Source of the DNA: JAHCJI01 sp040219675
GTDB lineage: Bacteria > Planctomycetota > Phycisphaerae > Phycisphaerales > UBA1924
NCBI GenBank assembly: GCA_040219675.1
Contig: JAVJRZ010000002.1
Location: 62,001-126,000, forward strand
Length of the DNA: 64,000 nt
Direction of reading: 5' to 3'
This document shows, in pieces, positions 19,741-28,952 of the stretch. A program made the translations under genes and the position numbers. How positions within the stretch are numbered: position 1 is the first letter of the stretch; each line of letters starts with the position of its first letter. The notes beneath the pieces are model-generated. The model saw nothing but the letters and a program-made list of their open reading frames with translations, made no database searches and was not told the DNA's origin.

Positions 19741-20253
19741 TTACCCATCACCCTGGTGGAGCGCCTCGATCAATCGCAGTTCTCGCTCGTCCGCCGGCTT
19801 CGTCAAGCGATCGAGGAGCACACGAAACTTCGCACGCGTCGGGAAGACGACCCCGATCGCCACGACGGCCACCGCCGGCGCAACGAGGAACAACAATTCG
19901 CCGGTCACCAGCGCGCTGACGGCGCCGAGCAGGCCGAAGCCCTCCAGCGTTGCCGATTGCAGGGTGCTCGCGCGTGCGTAAGCCTCCTCGAACCGATCGA
20001 GCGAGTCGCCCGAGTCCTCGCCGCCGTCACGCAACCACGACAGCCGCGCCTGCTGGAGCATCGAGGATCGCACCGCGATGCCCACCAGCACGCTTGTCGG
20101 GAACGCCAGCGCCACGAAGCCGGCCATCGGCGCAATGACGGCGCGTGATGCCGGCACGACCTGGGCGAACGCCAGGCCGGCCAGCACAACCGAAGCCGTC
20201 AACAGGCCAACGAGCAGCGCGCCAGCAATCAGCCGGGCCTGTCGCAACGCCAC
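19741..20253 (-). CDS. Small membrane protein of unknown function
   Basis: 170 residues from GTG 20253, which has GGGGAG about 8 bases upstream and lies 2 bases after the DUF1569 stop. Four hydrophobic segments are visible: LIAGALLVGLLTASVVLAGL, VIAPMAGFVALAFPTSVLVG, LLGAVSALVTGELLFLV and APAVAVVAIGVVF. Between the second and third is a charged cytoplasmic or periplasmic helix (SWLRDGGEDSGDSLDRFEEA). I do not recognise the family. It is almost certainly co-translated with the DUF1569 gene before it. Confidence 0.8.
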   Translation of the reverse strand: MALRQARLIAGALLVGLLTASVVLAGLAFAQVVPASRAVIAPMAGFVALAFPTSVLVGIAVRSSMLQQARLSWLRDGGEDSGDSLDRFEEAYARASTLQSATLEGFGLLGAVSALVTGELLFLVAPAVAVVAIGVVFPTRAKFRVLLDRLTKPADERELRLIEALHQGDG

Positions 20254-20255
20254 GG

Positions 20256-20777
20256 TCAGCTCCCCGGGTGCAGGAAGGACAGATGCAAGGCCATGTGCTT
20301 GCGCTGGAGCGTGACCCACTCTTCGGGCGTCAACTGGCCGAGGAGCGGGCTGGGCTGGGTCATCTGCTCACCCTGAAGAACACGGCTGACCTGGCTGCGC
20401 AGGTAGGCCAGACCCTCCTGATCGGTCACGCCCTCGCGGGGCAACAGGGCCGAGGCCTGCTTGGGCAGCTTGAAGCCCGCGGGAAACGGCTCCTCGGTGT
20501 GGGTGGCCTTGTTCTTGAACATCATCCGAGCGATCCACCGCACGGGCGGGGGCGCCTTGCTCGGAAAGCCGTCGTAGGCGAACTCGAGGAACTTGGCCAG
20601 ATGGTCGAAGTTCTCTCCCGGAGACCAGTTGCCCGTGGAAGTCAGCGTGCCGGCCTGCATCGCCTGCTCGAGGAGATCAAGGTCCGCCTCAACGTCCGTG
20701 AAGTCCTTGAATTGCAGATCGCGACGCTCGGCCGTTTTGGTGTCAACCGGGGTCGGAGCCTGTGCTGCTTGAGACAT
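20256..20777 (-). CDS. DUF1569 domain protein
   Basis: 173 residues. ATG 20777 has GGAG upstream. The motifs GNWSPGENFDHLAKFLEFAYD, MMFKNKATHTEEPFPAGFKL and the terminal LQRKHMALHLSFLHPG fit the DUF1569 family, a branch of the DinB-like four-helix fold with conserved His residues (FDHLAK and KHMALHL) that may bind metal. No enzymatic role is known for DUF1569. The gene is followed, after 2 bases, by a small membrane protein gene, so the two likely function together. It is divergent from a secreted helical protein gene. Confidence 0.82.
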   Translation of the reverse strand: MSQAAQAPTPVDTKTAERRDLQFKDFTDVEADLDLLEQAMQAGTLTSTGNWSPGENFDHLAKFLEFAYDGFPSKAPPPVRWIARMMFKNKATHTEEPFPAGFKLPKQASALLPREGVTDQEGLAYLRSQVSRVLQGEQMTQPSPLLGQLTPEEWVTLQRKHMALHLSFLHPGS

Positions 20778-20963
20778 CGTCGTACTCCTTTTGCTCCCCT
20801 TACAACCACTATAGAGCGCGCAGAGGGCGGATATTCCCACCGGCGTCGCAATCCCGACGCCCCACCCGCGTTGTCCCGCCTGTCCACGGGATCGAAACCA
20901 ACCAGACGCACTTCCCAACACCATTGCTGTGCGGCAACGCGCAACTCTCGGAGGGGCACAACC

Positions 20964-21842
20964 ATGACTCGCACGACCACGAGCTTCTGCACACGAATCC
21001 CAACGTCGCTGGCCATCGCCGCCGTACTGCTGGGCGCGTGCCCGGCTCTGGCGATGCATCAGGAAGAAGACCCCCCGCTGCTGGCCGGGCCCACGATCGA
21101 CGCCGCCGGCTCCGCGCCGACCCTGGTCGTTCGAGACTTCGCCGGAGCGCTGCAACGCCTCGATCGGCATCCCGCGGTAGCCGCCCTCGATCACGTGCTC
21201 GATCGATTCAACATCGATCAGCCCACGCGAGCGTCAATCCAGGCGGTCTTAGGCGAGCGCCGCAAAGCCCTCGACGAGTTGGTGATCGATCGGCTCGACC
21301 TGCTCATCAAGCTGTCCAACGGCGGCGGCGATGCCGATCGCGCCGAGGCCATCCGGGCCCTGCGTGAGGCGCTCGCGCCGACGACCCGCAAGGGCCGGCT
21401 TGGCGATCGCCTCCGAGCGCTCATGCCCGCCGACGCCGCGGCGGAGCACCAGCGCCTGGAACGCGAGTACGTGCAGGCCGTCGTGGAAGACCGCGTCCAG
21501 ATGCTCGCCGCCGAGGCGGCCGATGCCCCGCAACGCGCCCTCCGCCTGCGGGCCCAAGCCATCGAGATGCTCGTGGGTCTGGGGACCGAAGTCCGCAGCG
21601 CCTACGAGCGAACCCTCGTCCAGCGTGGCGAAGAGCTCGAATCGCTCATCGCCTCGCTGAACCTCTCGCCCGAACAGGACGGCAAGGTCCGCACCATCAT
21701 CCTCGAGTACACCGAGCAAACGCTGCTGGACAAGGACGCGCGCGACGACCAGCGGGCGCGGACCAATCTCTTCCTGCGGGTTGCGGCCGAGCTGACCCCC
21801 CAGCAACGCCGCAAACTGCTCGAGCACGTGCGTGGCAACTGA
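20964..21842 (+). CDS. Secreted helical protein, member of a local paralogous pair
   Basis: 292 residues from ATG 20964, with GGAGGGG upstream. A signal peptide ends near PALAMHQEE. After PPLLAGPTIDAAGSAPTLVV and GALQRLDRHPAVAALDHVL, the rest is helical with many Arg, Glu and Leu. The C-terminal helix (SLNLSPEQDGKVRTIILEY, ELTPQQRRKLLEH) carries LSPEQ/LTPQQ elements reminiscent of LTxxQ periplasmic proteins. It is a divergent paralogue of the gene at 12985-13968. The pair may be envelope chaperone-like or sensor proteins, but this is inference from the helical pattern only. It is convergent with moxR, with a 9-base gap. Confidence 0.85.
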   Translation: MTRTTTSFCTRIPTSLAIAAVLLGACPALAMHQEEDPPLLAGPTIDAAGSAPTLVVRDFAGALQRLDRHPAVAALDHVLDRFNIDQPTRASIQAVLGERRKALDELVIDRLDLLIKLSNGGGDADRAEAIRALREALAPTTRKGRLGDRLRALMPADAAAEHQRLEREYVQAVVEDRVQMLAAEAADAPQRALRLRAQAIEMLVGLGTEVRSAYERTLVQRGEELESLIASLNLSPEQDGKVRTIILEYTEQTLLDKDARDDQRARTNLFLRVAAELTPQQRRKLLEHVRGN

Positions 21843-21851
21843 CAAACGCGA

Positions 21852-22919
<1,068 letters not shown>

Positions 22920-23241
22920 GCTGGTCCTCCGTGCGGCTTCGATGCTACGAATCTCGGCCGAGCGAAGCCTGTTCACCCACAAATAGTGGTTTCACAAAGA
23001 ACCGACGACCAAAAGGACCGCCGGGCCTGGATCCTGCCCGATCCAAGGCCCGGCGTAGGGGAGTTCGAGATCAGGGCCTGGCCTTCGGGTACGGGTCGCT
23101 TCCCCGAGACAGGCCCCGCCGCGTGAGATTGCTCCCTGGATTCTTCCGCTTTGCGGCCGGCGGGTTGCATGCCGGATCAAGAAATTCCTGTGAAGTTCCT
23201 GCCCGGCTCACGCAGCCCTGCGTCCGCGGCGCCAGGGGGCT
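22920..23241. other. Intergenic region between PDZ gene and moxR
   Basis: About 320 bases. It contains the likely PDZ-gene terminator hairpin (23020-23054) and must hold the moxR promoter, but no clear promoter pair is visible. An AT-richer patch (CACAAATAGTGG near 22978) is the best candidate region. Confidence 0.45.
23011..23054 (-). terminator. Probable terminator of the PDZ gene
   Basis: On the minus strand, a 14-bp stem with a single bulged base (arms 23020-23033 and 23040-23054, loop of 6) is followed by GGTCCTTTTGG. It lies about 190 bases after the PDZ-gene stop and ahead of moxR. Confidence 0.5.
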
Positions 23242-24756
23242 CTAGCGGCCCCGCTCGTCCGACTCACGCTCCAGCACCCGCTCCAGCCGGTCGATGAGCC
23301 GCTCCATCATCGCCTCGGTGCGGCTCTCCAGACGCTCGATGGCGCGGTCCATAGAGGCTTCCATGTCATCGAGGCGGGTCTCCAGCCTCTCGAGCCGCTC
23401 GGCCAGGCCCCGCTGCCCGTTGTCGGCATCGCCGGGGAACCTCAGCGCGAAGCCCTCGACGTTGTCTCCGGGCTGGGCCCAGAACCGCTGGACGTTGCCG
23501 TCTCCCAGTTCGCGGCGCAGTCGCTCGACGGCCTCCTGCTGGATCTGCCGCATCTCCTCGATCTCAAAGCCGACAACGTCGCCCTGCTGCATGGCTTCGA
23601 TGGCGCGCTTGATGGCCTCGGAGGCCTGGCGCTGGGCGTCCTGAGCATGGTCGCCGGCCTCATGCTCGAGCTTGGCGATCATCTGCGCGGCCTCTTCCAT
23701 CGCGCGACGGGCTCGCTCCATGGCCGCATCGTGGTCAGCATGCTCGCGCTCCATGCGAGCGAACTGGTCGTCGCCGAACCGCTGCCACATCTGGCCCGCC
23801 TGGCCACCGCGCGCCTCGCCCGGGGCCGGCGGCGTCTGCGGCGCTGCGGCCCGGCCGAGCGCCGGGCCATCGAAGGCCTCGAGCTTCAGGTCAACCGTCA
23901 CGGGGTGGCCCTTGCGGATCACCTTCACCTTGACCGTCGAGCCCGGCTCGGCCTTGGCCAGCACCTTGCGGATGTCTTCGGCGGACCGGGGCTCGGCGTG
24001 CTCACCGAAGCCCACGATGATGTCCTTCACCTGCAAGCCGGCCTTGTCGGCGGGCAGGCCTTCGATGACCCGCTCGAGCAACACGGCCTTCTCGGCGTCC
24101 AGGCCCAGATGCTCGAGCACCACCGGATCGGGCTCGACCATCACCACGCCCAGCATCACCCGGGGCTGGCTTGGCGCCGCAGGGGCCTGAGCCTGCCAGC
24201 GAAGGTTCCCCGCGCCGCCCACGGCCTGCGGAAGGCGTTGGCCCTCGGCGATCTCCAGGCGGCCGAGGAACGGGTTGCCCGCCCCTCCGCGGGCGCTCGG
24301 CAAGCTGAGTTCGTGCACGCGATCGGTGCCCGGCTCGGTCACGAAGACCTTGCCGTCCTTGATCTCGAAGTGGTCCTTGGACAGAGACTTGCCGTCGATC
24401 TTGACCTCCACCGGCTCGTCGTTCACGCGACGCACGACGATCTCCTGGCCGTCGACAACACGCCGAACCTCGACCACAACGCGTGCGTTCGAAGCATCGG
24501 AGCCGCGACGATCCTGACCACTCGCCCGGGCACGCGTGAGGCTGCCGGCAACGACGCCATCTGCCTCATCGGCCCTTTCGCGGGCGGCTGGTGCGGGCGG
24601 GTCGGTGCTCTCGATGATGACCTCGTACGTCCGGCCCGACATGCCGGCCTGCTGCGCGAAGGCCGCGCCCGCCAGGATCGTCAGGACCAGTGCCGGGGCG
24701 GTCACGCCCGCCCGCAGCATGCGATCGATCTTCTGGTTCGTGTTCTGGTTCATCAT
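23242..24756 (-). CDS. Secreted PDZ-domain protein with long C-terminal coiled coil
   Basis: 504 residues. ATG 24756 has GGAGG with a 7-base gap; signal peptide near LILTILAGAAFAQQ (residues 20-35). The N-terminal third holds a basic beta-rich region (VVVEVRRVVDGQEIVVRRVN). A PDZ domain spans about 200-300: GVVMVEPDPVVLEHLG and LPADKAGLQVKDIIVGFG. The C-terminal half is almost all charged helix (AMERARRAMEEAAQMIAKLE, ERLERLETRLDDMEASMDR), predicted to be a long coiled coil. No protease domain is present, so it is not a DegP-like enzyme; a scaffold or sensor role in the periplasm is inferred. It lies about 210 bases after a sigma/anti-sigma pair on the same strand and may belong to that regulon. 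Confidence 0.88.
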   Translation of the reverse strand: MMNQNTNQKIDRMLRAGVTAPALVLTILAGAAFAQQAGMSGRTYEVIIESTDPPAPAARERADEADGVVAGSLTRARASGQDRRGSDASNARVVVEVRRVVDGQEIVVRRVNDEPVEVKIDGKSLSKDHFEIKDGKVFVTEPGTDRVHELSLPSARGGAGNPFLGRLEIAEGQRLPQAVGGAGNLRWQAQAPAAPSQPRVMLGVVMVEPDPVVLEHLGLDAEKAVLLERVIEGLPADKAGLQVKDIIVGFGEHAEPRSAEDIRKVLAKAEPGSTVKVKVIRKGHPVTVDLKLEAFDGPALGRAAAPQTPPAPGEARGGQAGQMWQRFGDDQFARMEREHADHDAAMERARRAMEEAAQMIAKLEHEAGDHAQDAQRQASEAIKRAIEAMQQGDVVGFEIEEMRQIQQEAVERLRRELGDGNVQRFWAQPGDNVEGFALRFPGDADNGQRGLAERLERLETRLDDMEASMDRAIERLESRTEAMMERLIDRLERVLERESDERGR

Positions 24757-24966
24757 GAAAAGGCCTCCTATCCGTGCCTCTGCCCAACTTGACGGACCCG
24801 CTTGAAGGTCCCAGTCCAATCCGCCGCATGCCCACGAGACCAACTGATTGGCGGTGGTTCGGCTCATCTTTCACGGACGCGCTGTTCGGGCCGTCCCGTC
24901 CAGGCCCGAGCCACTCGAGCGATTTTCTGACACTCGCATCGGCAAGCCCGATCCTCTCGGGATGAT

Positions 24967-25761
24967 TCAGATCGGACCCGACGACGGCCGCCGTGAGCGA
25001 TATGGGACCGTGCGTTCGATGCCCGCGTCGTCGGGCTTGACCTGGTACAGATCGCCCTCGTCCACCACCGCCCGCTCGATGAGCTGGCGGACGTAGATCA
25101 ACTCCAACTGGCCGTTGGGCAGTTCGCGAACCTCGAGCAGCACCCGGTCGGGCATCTCTCCCACGTGCTCGCCAACCGGATCGGCAGCGGTCGTCACGCC
25201 CCGCGACGAATCGGTCGAAGCCGTCCGCAAGTTGTCCAGCATGAACGACGGTCGCTCGGCCAGCGCGCCGAAGCTCTGCGAATCGAGCTTGCGTGCGGCA
25301 TCGGCAAGGCTCGGACCACCCTCGGCCTGCACACCGCCACCTGCGGCGATCGTCTCCGACGCGCCGGCGCCCGTGCCGGTGTTCGTACCAGTGTTTGCGC
25401 CCGGGCCGGTCACATTCGGCGCCACCCAGAAGATCGCCACGCTGGCCGCGACGGCCCATCCGCCCCAGGACGCGGCCTGGCGAAATCGAAACCTCCAGCT
25501 CGCGCGTGGCAGGTCCGACACTGGCGCGTCGATCTCGTCGGCGATCGCGATCGCCTGCTGCACCGCCTGGGCCAGCTCCGCCTGCGCACGCTGGGCCTCG
25601 AACAACTCACGCCACACGCTCGCGTCATACTCGGCGAGCGAACGCAACTGGTCCCAGTCGCGGGCGGATGCGGCGTCGTCGACGACCCTGCTGATCAGCA
25701 GGTCGCGGTCGACCGCATCGCCGGCCTCGTGCGCGTTCGTGTTGTGGTCTTCGGGCGTCAT
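24967..25761 (-). CDS. Membrane protein, likely anti-sigma factor
   Basis: 264 residues; the start ATG overlaps the TGA of the sigma factor gene (ATGA, 25758-25761), so the two are translationally coupled. Residues 1-90 are a charged helical cytoplasmic part (DRDLLISRVVDDAASARDWD, LRSLAEYDASVWRELFEA). A single membrane helix, WGGWAVAASVAIFWVAP, lies near residues 98-115. The external part has a Gly/Thr linker (GANTGTNTGTGAGAS), then an unremarkable domain with LLEVRELPNGQLELIYVRQ. There is no zinc-finger HxxxCxxC motif, so it is not a classical ZAS-type anti-sigma factor. The role is inferred from the overlap and topology. Confidence 0.72.
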   Translation of the reverse strand: MTPEDHNTNAHEAGDAVDRDLLISRVVDDAASARDWDQLRSLAEYDASVWRELFEAQRAQAELAQAVQQAIAIADEIDAPVSDLPRASWRFRFRQAASWGGWAVAASVAIFWVAPNVTGPGANTGTNTGTGAGASETIAAGGGVQAEGGPSLADAARKLDSQSFGALAERPSFMLDNLRTASTDSSRGVTTAADPVGEHVGEMPDRVLLEVRELPNGQLELIYVRQLIERAVVDEGDLYQVKPDDAGIERTVPYRSRRPSSGPI

Positions 25762-26417
25762 TGGTCCAAGCCTCCGTCTCGCTCATCAACTCCAGATGCG
25801 CGGGCGGCCCCAGCCTTGCGTTGGCGCTCGATTGCCACACGCTCGCGGAGCATCCGCCGGCCACGGGCGATGCGCGTCTCGATCGTTGTTTCCGGCAGGC
25901 CGGTCAGCTCGCTGATGGCCTTGTAGTTCATCCCCCGGACACACCGCAGCACCAGGGGCTCGCGGTAGCTCTCGGGCATCTGGGCGATCAGGTCCAAAAG
26001 CCACCGCGCCTCGTCGGCGTCTTCGGGCATGGCCGCGGTGGTATCGGGCGTCTCGTCGCGCTGGAACGTTCCCGGATCGGTCGACGCCTGGCTCTCCAGG
26101 GCCTTGCGACGCCGCGTCTTCTTGCGGCCCTCCGCACGGGCCGCGTTGATCGCTACCGTCCGGAGCCAGGGACGCAGCGCCCCGGGCGTGCGTAGCTCCT
26201 GAACGCTCCGAACAAAGGTCGCGGCGATGTCCTGGAGCATGTCGTCCAGATCGGCCTCGCGCGGCATGTGGGCCAGCACGATGGCCGCGACCCAGCGCCG
26301 GTGGCTCTGCCACAACTCCTGCACAGCGTCGGCGTGACCGGCGGTCGCGCGCTCGACCAGCGCGGGATCAACCCGATGCCGATCGACCGACGCCTGCTTC
26401 GGTGTTGATGACCCCAT
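25758..26417 (-). CDS. ECF sigma factor (sigma-70 family)
   Basis: 219 residues from ATG 26417, which has GAGGGG upstream; a TTG codon 6 residues earlier is less likely. Region 2 contains DLDDMLQDIAATFVRSV and WLRTVAINAARAEGRKK; region 4 ends with YKAISELTGLPETTIETRIA and RGRRMLRERV. The long linker between them (about 100-150) is rich in Asp, Glu and Thr. This is a conventional ECF type, unlike the TIGR02999-type factors near the left end. The overlapping downstream gene encodes a membrane protein, probably its anti-sigma factor. Divergent from tatC, with about 180 bases between the starts. Confidence 0.93.
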   Translation of the reverse strand: MGSSTPKQASVDRHRVDPALVERATAGHADAVQELWQSHRRWVAAIVLAHMPREADLDDMLQDIAATFVRSVQELRTPGALRPWLRTVAINAARAEGRKKTRRRKALESQASTDPGTFQRDETPDTTAAMPEDADEARWLLDLIAQMPESYREPLVLRCVRGMNYKAISELTGLPETTIETRIARGRRMLRERVAIERQRKAGAARASGVDERDGGLDQ

Positions 26418-26594
26418 AAGCCCCTCGCTCTGCAAAGCGTCCTCGCCTCGTTGGGATGCGCCGCCGTCGCAGTCCCGGCGGGCTTCGAGCCGCCAATCTG
26501 TGCCGGCCCTACGCCCGGAAAGCCGCGCACGCCGTTATACTTCGGATTCTCGGTCCGGCGGGTTCACGCCCCATACCGATCAGGATCCTAATAC

Positions 26595-27662
26595 TTGCCC
26601 AGCCCGTCCTCGACAAGAACACCAAGGGCCCACGACGACGTGCTGGCCATGCCGCTGGGCGACCACATCGAGGACCTCCGCCGCCGCCTGATCATCGCGC
26701 TGCTGGGCCTGCTTCCGATCCTGCTGCTGGCGCTCATCTTCGGGCGCCAGATCATCGAAATCATGCTCGTGCCGCTGCGGTCGGCACTCCAGTCGCGCGG
26801 GCTGCCGCCGGTGGTGCAGGTCACCGGCCCCATGGAGACCTTCGGGGCCTACCTGCGGGTCTCGATCGCCGTCGCCGTCGTGGTGGGCCTGCCCTGGCTG
26901 TTGTACCAGGGATGGAAGTTCGCCGCGCCGGGCCTGTACGCCGCCGAGCGCCGCTTCGTGTACGTGCTGGCGCCGATGAGCGTGGGCCTGACGCTCGCGT
27001 CGGTGGCATTTCTCTACTTCATCATGATGCCCATCGTGCTGACCTTCTTCATCGGGTTCGGCCAGGCGCTGGGTGGTCCGCAGCCCGGGGTCGCCCAGCC
27101 GCCCGCGGGCATGGTCATCCCGCAGATCCCCTCGCTCCCGGGCGATCCTCCACAGCCACAACCCGGGCAGATGTGGATTAACACCCGCCTCCAGGAACTG
27201 CGCGTCGCCGTTCCCGTGGGTCGCCTGCCCGAACTGGAACTGGACGCAGCCCAGGACCAGGCGCCGCCGACTCCCGCTTTACCGAAGCTGCGGATCCTGG
27301 GCACGCCGCTCGCGCTGACGGCAAGTCTCAGCCAGCAGTTCCGTGTGAGCGAGTACATCAAGCTGCTGTTCCAGTTGACCCTGGCCATGGCCATCGCCTT
27401 CCAGACACCGGTCGCCGTGCTCCTGCTGTGCTGGACCGGGCTGATCGATCCACGGGCCATGGGCAAGCACCGCAAGTACGCCATCCTCGCGGCGGCCGTG
27501 CTGGGCGCGTTGCTGACACCGGCCGATCCGCTCTCGATGATCGCCCTGGCCGTGCCGCTGTACACGCTCTACGAGGCGGGCCTGCTCATCGCCCGCGTGC
27601 TGCCGGCCGAGAAGCTGGCCCGCAGCGCCGGCGAGGGCGATGTCGATGACGAGGGCCTCTAG
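26595..27662 (+). CDS. tatC: Sec-independent protein translocase TatC with large periplasmic loop
   Basis: About 355 residues from TTG 26595 (ATG 26649, giving MPLGDHIEDLRRRL, is an alternative and matches the normal TatC start). The core TatC signature is present: LGDHIEDLRRRL, the first periplasmic loop with GPMETFGAYLRVS, and later helices with FQTPVAVLLL. TatC is the signal-recognition subunit of the twin-arginine export system. Unusual is a Pro/Gln-rich insertion of about 85 residues (about 160-244) between membrane helices 3 and 4, including GQALGGPQPGVAQPPAG and PGDPPQPQPGQ. TatA/B genes are not seen. tadA begins directly after its stop. Confidence 0.94.
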   Translation: MPSPSSTRTPRAHDDVLAMPLGDHIEDLRRRLIIALLGLLPILLLALIFGRQIIEIMLVPLRSALQSRGLPPVVQVTGPMETFGAYLRVSIAVAVVVGLPWLLYQGWKFAAPGLYAAERRFVYVLAPMSVGLTLASVAFLYFIMMPIVLTFFIGFGQALGGPQPGVAQPPAGMVIPQIPSLPGDPPQPQPGQMWINTRLQELRVAVPVGRLPELELDAAQDQAPPTPALPKLRILGTPLALTASLSQQFRVSEYIKLLFQLTLAMAIAFQTPVAVLLLCWTGLIDPRAMGKHRKYAILAAAVLGALLTPADPLSMIALAVPLYTLYEAGLLIARVLPAEKLARSAGEGDVDDEGL

Positions 27663-28238
27663 GTGCTCGGGCGTTGGATCAAGCGACGCCAGCAGCAACG
27701 CACCGGCCCGAGCCAGCCGCTGGGCGCCGCACACGCGACCGACGCCGATCGGGCGATGATGGCGCGCGCGCTGGAACTGGCCCGACAGGCCGCCGACGCG
27801 GGCGAGGCCCCCATCGGCGCCGTGGTGTACGAAACCGCCACGGGGCGGGTCGTCGCCGAGGCGCGCAACACCAGAGAGGCCGACGCCGACCCGTGCGGCC
27901 ACGCCGAGTTGCTGGCCGTCCGCGATGCCGCCCGGTCTCGCGGCGACTGGCGGCTCAACGAGTGCACCTGCGTGGTGACGCTCGAGCCGTGCTGCATGTG
28001 CGCCGGGGCCTTGGTCAATGCTCGCCTCGGGCGGGTCGTGTTCGGTGCCTTCGACCCCAAGGCCGGCGCCGCGGGCAGCCTCATGAACCTGCTGGCCGAC
28101 CCCAGGCTCAACCACCGGCCCGAGGTCATTGCCGGCGTCGAAGCCGAGGCCTGTGGCCGGGTGCTCAAGGACTTCTTCCGCGGCCTGCGGCGGACGCGCA
28201 GGAAGGGGCCGGGCCTGGGCGATCAAGTCCGGGGCTGA
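27663..28238 (+). CDS. tadA: tRNA adenosine(34) deaminase TadA-like
   Basis: 191 residues from GTG 27663, which directly follows the tatC stop (TAG|GTG). Zinc-binding and catalytic motifs are complete: CGHAELLAVRDA (His80, Glu82) and EPCCMCAGAL (Cys110, Cys113). These place it in the cytidine/deoxycytidylate deaminase superfamily; length, the segment GRVVFGAFDPKAGAAGSL and the C-terminal RVLKDFFRGLRR are those of TadA, which deaminates A34 to inosine in tRNA-Arg. A guanine-deaminase-like role is less likely given the C-terminal region. Probably transcribed with tatC. Confidence 0.92.
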   Translation: MLGRWIKRRQQQRTGPSQPLGAAHATDADRAMMARALELARQAADAGEAPIGAVVYETATGRVVAEARNTREADADPCGHAELLAVRDAARSRGDWRLNECTCVVTLEPCCMCAGALVNARLGRVVFGAFDPKAGAAGSLMNLLADPRLNHRPEVIAGVEAEACGRVLKDFFRGLRRTRRKGPGLGDQVRG

Positions 28239-28337
28239 TCGGCCCGATCGAAGACCGAAGCCGCGAGCGATTGGCGCCCGGCCCGGCCCGACCCCGGGCA
28301 CCCACCCAACGATTCTCGAGTAGCCCGCGTACGCTGT

Positions 28338-28910
28338 ATGCCCATGATCCACCCCTGGCACGACGTCACTCCCGGTTCGGCCGACCACGCGTTGCCCGGC
28401 CACTTCCGCGCGGTCATCGAGATCCCCAAGGGCAGCCACAACAAGTACGAGTTGGACAAGACCAGCGGCATGCTCAAGCTCGACCGCGTGCTCAGTAGCG
28501 CCGTGTACTACCCGGCCAACTACGGCTTCATCCCCCAGACCCTCGCCGACGACGACGACCCGCTGGACGTGCTGGTCTTCAGCGCCGAAGAAGTCGTGCC
28601 CATGTGCCTGGTGCAGGCCCGGGCCGTGGGGCTCATGAGCATGATCGACGACGGCCAGGCCGACCACAAGATCATCGCCGTGCTCGAGCAGGACCCCATC
28701 TACGACGACTACAAGAGCGCCAGCGACTTCCCGCGGCACACCTTCAAGATGCTCAAGCGCTTCCTCGAGGACTACAAGGTGCTCGAGGGCAAGGACGTCG
28801 AGGTCGACGAGATCATGCCCGCCGAGGCCGCCCACCCCATCATCGAGAACGCCCTGAACCGCTACAGCGACGAGCGCCGCCGCGGCAAGATCCCCGGGCT
28901 GCACAACTAA
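28338..28910 (+). CDS. ppa: Inorganic pyrophosphatase, family I
   Basis: 190 residues. It hydrolyses pyrophosphate to phosphate in the cytoplasm, driving biosynthetic reactions. The active-site signature DDDDPLDVLV (near 71-80), the substrate-loop YYPANYGFIPQT and ESIPKGS-type EIPKGSHNKYELD element are all present, as is the Asp-rich DDYKSASDFPRHTF segment. Length fits the bacterial family I enzymes of about 175-190 residues. ATG 28338 follows a GC-rich gap of about 100 bases after tadA; no Shine-Dalgarno-like sequence is obvious. Confidence 0.96.
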   Translation: MPMIHPWHDVTPGSADHALPGHFRAVIEIPKGSHNKYELDKTSGMLKLDRVLSSAVYYPANYGFIPQTLADDDDPLDVLVFSAEEVVPMCLVQARAVGLMSMIDDGQADHKIIAVLEQDPIYDDYKSASDFPRHTFKMLKRFLEDYKVLEGKDVEVDEIMPAEAAHPIIENALNRYSDERRRGKIPGLHN

Positions 28911-28952
28911 CTACCTACAGTTGTGCGGGCCAGCGACGCCCCGGGGTAGTGC

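Noticed and set aside
23242..24756. DegP/HtrA-type protease
   Set aside because: There is a PDZ domain but no trypsin-like domain or Ser-containing GNSGG motif.
26530..26545. Promoter -10 element (TATACT) for tatC
   Set aside because: No matching -35 at the right distance and about 55 bases remain to the start; not strong enough to list.
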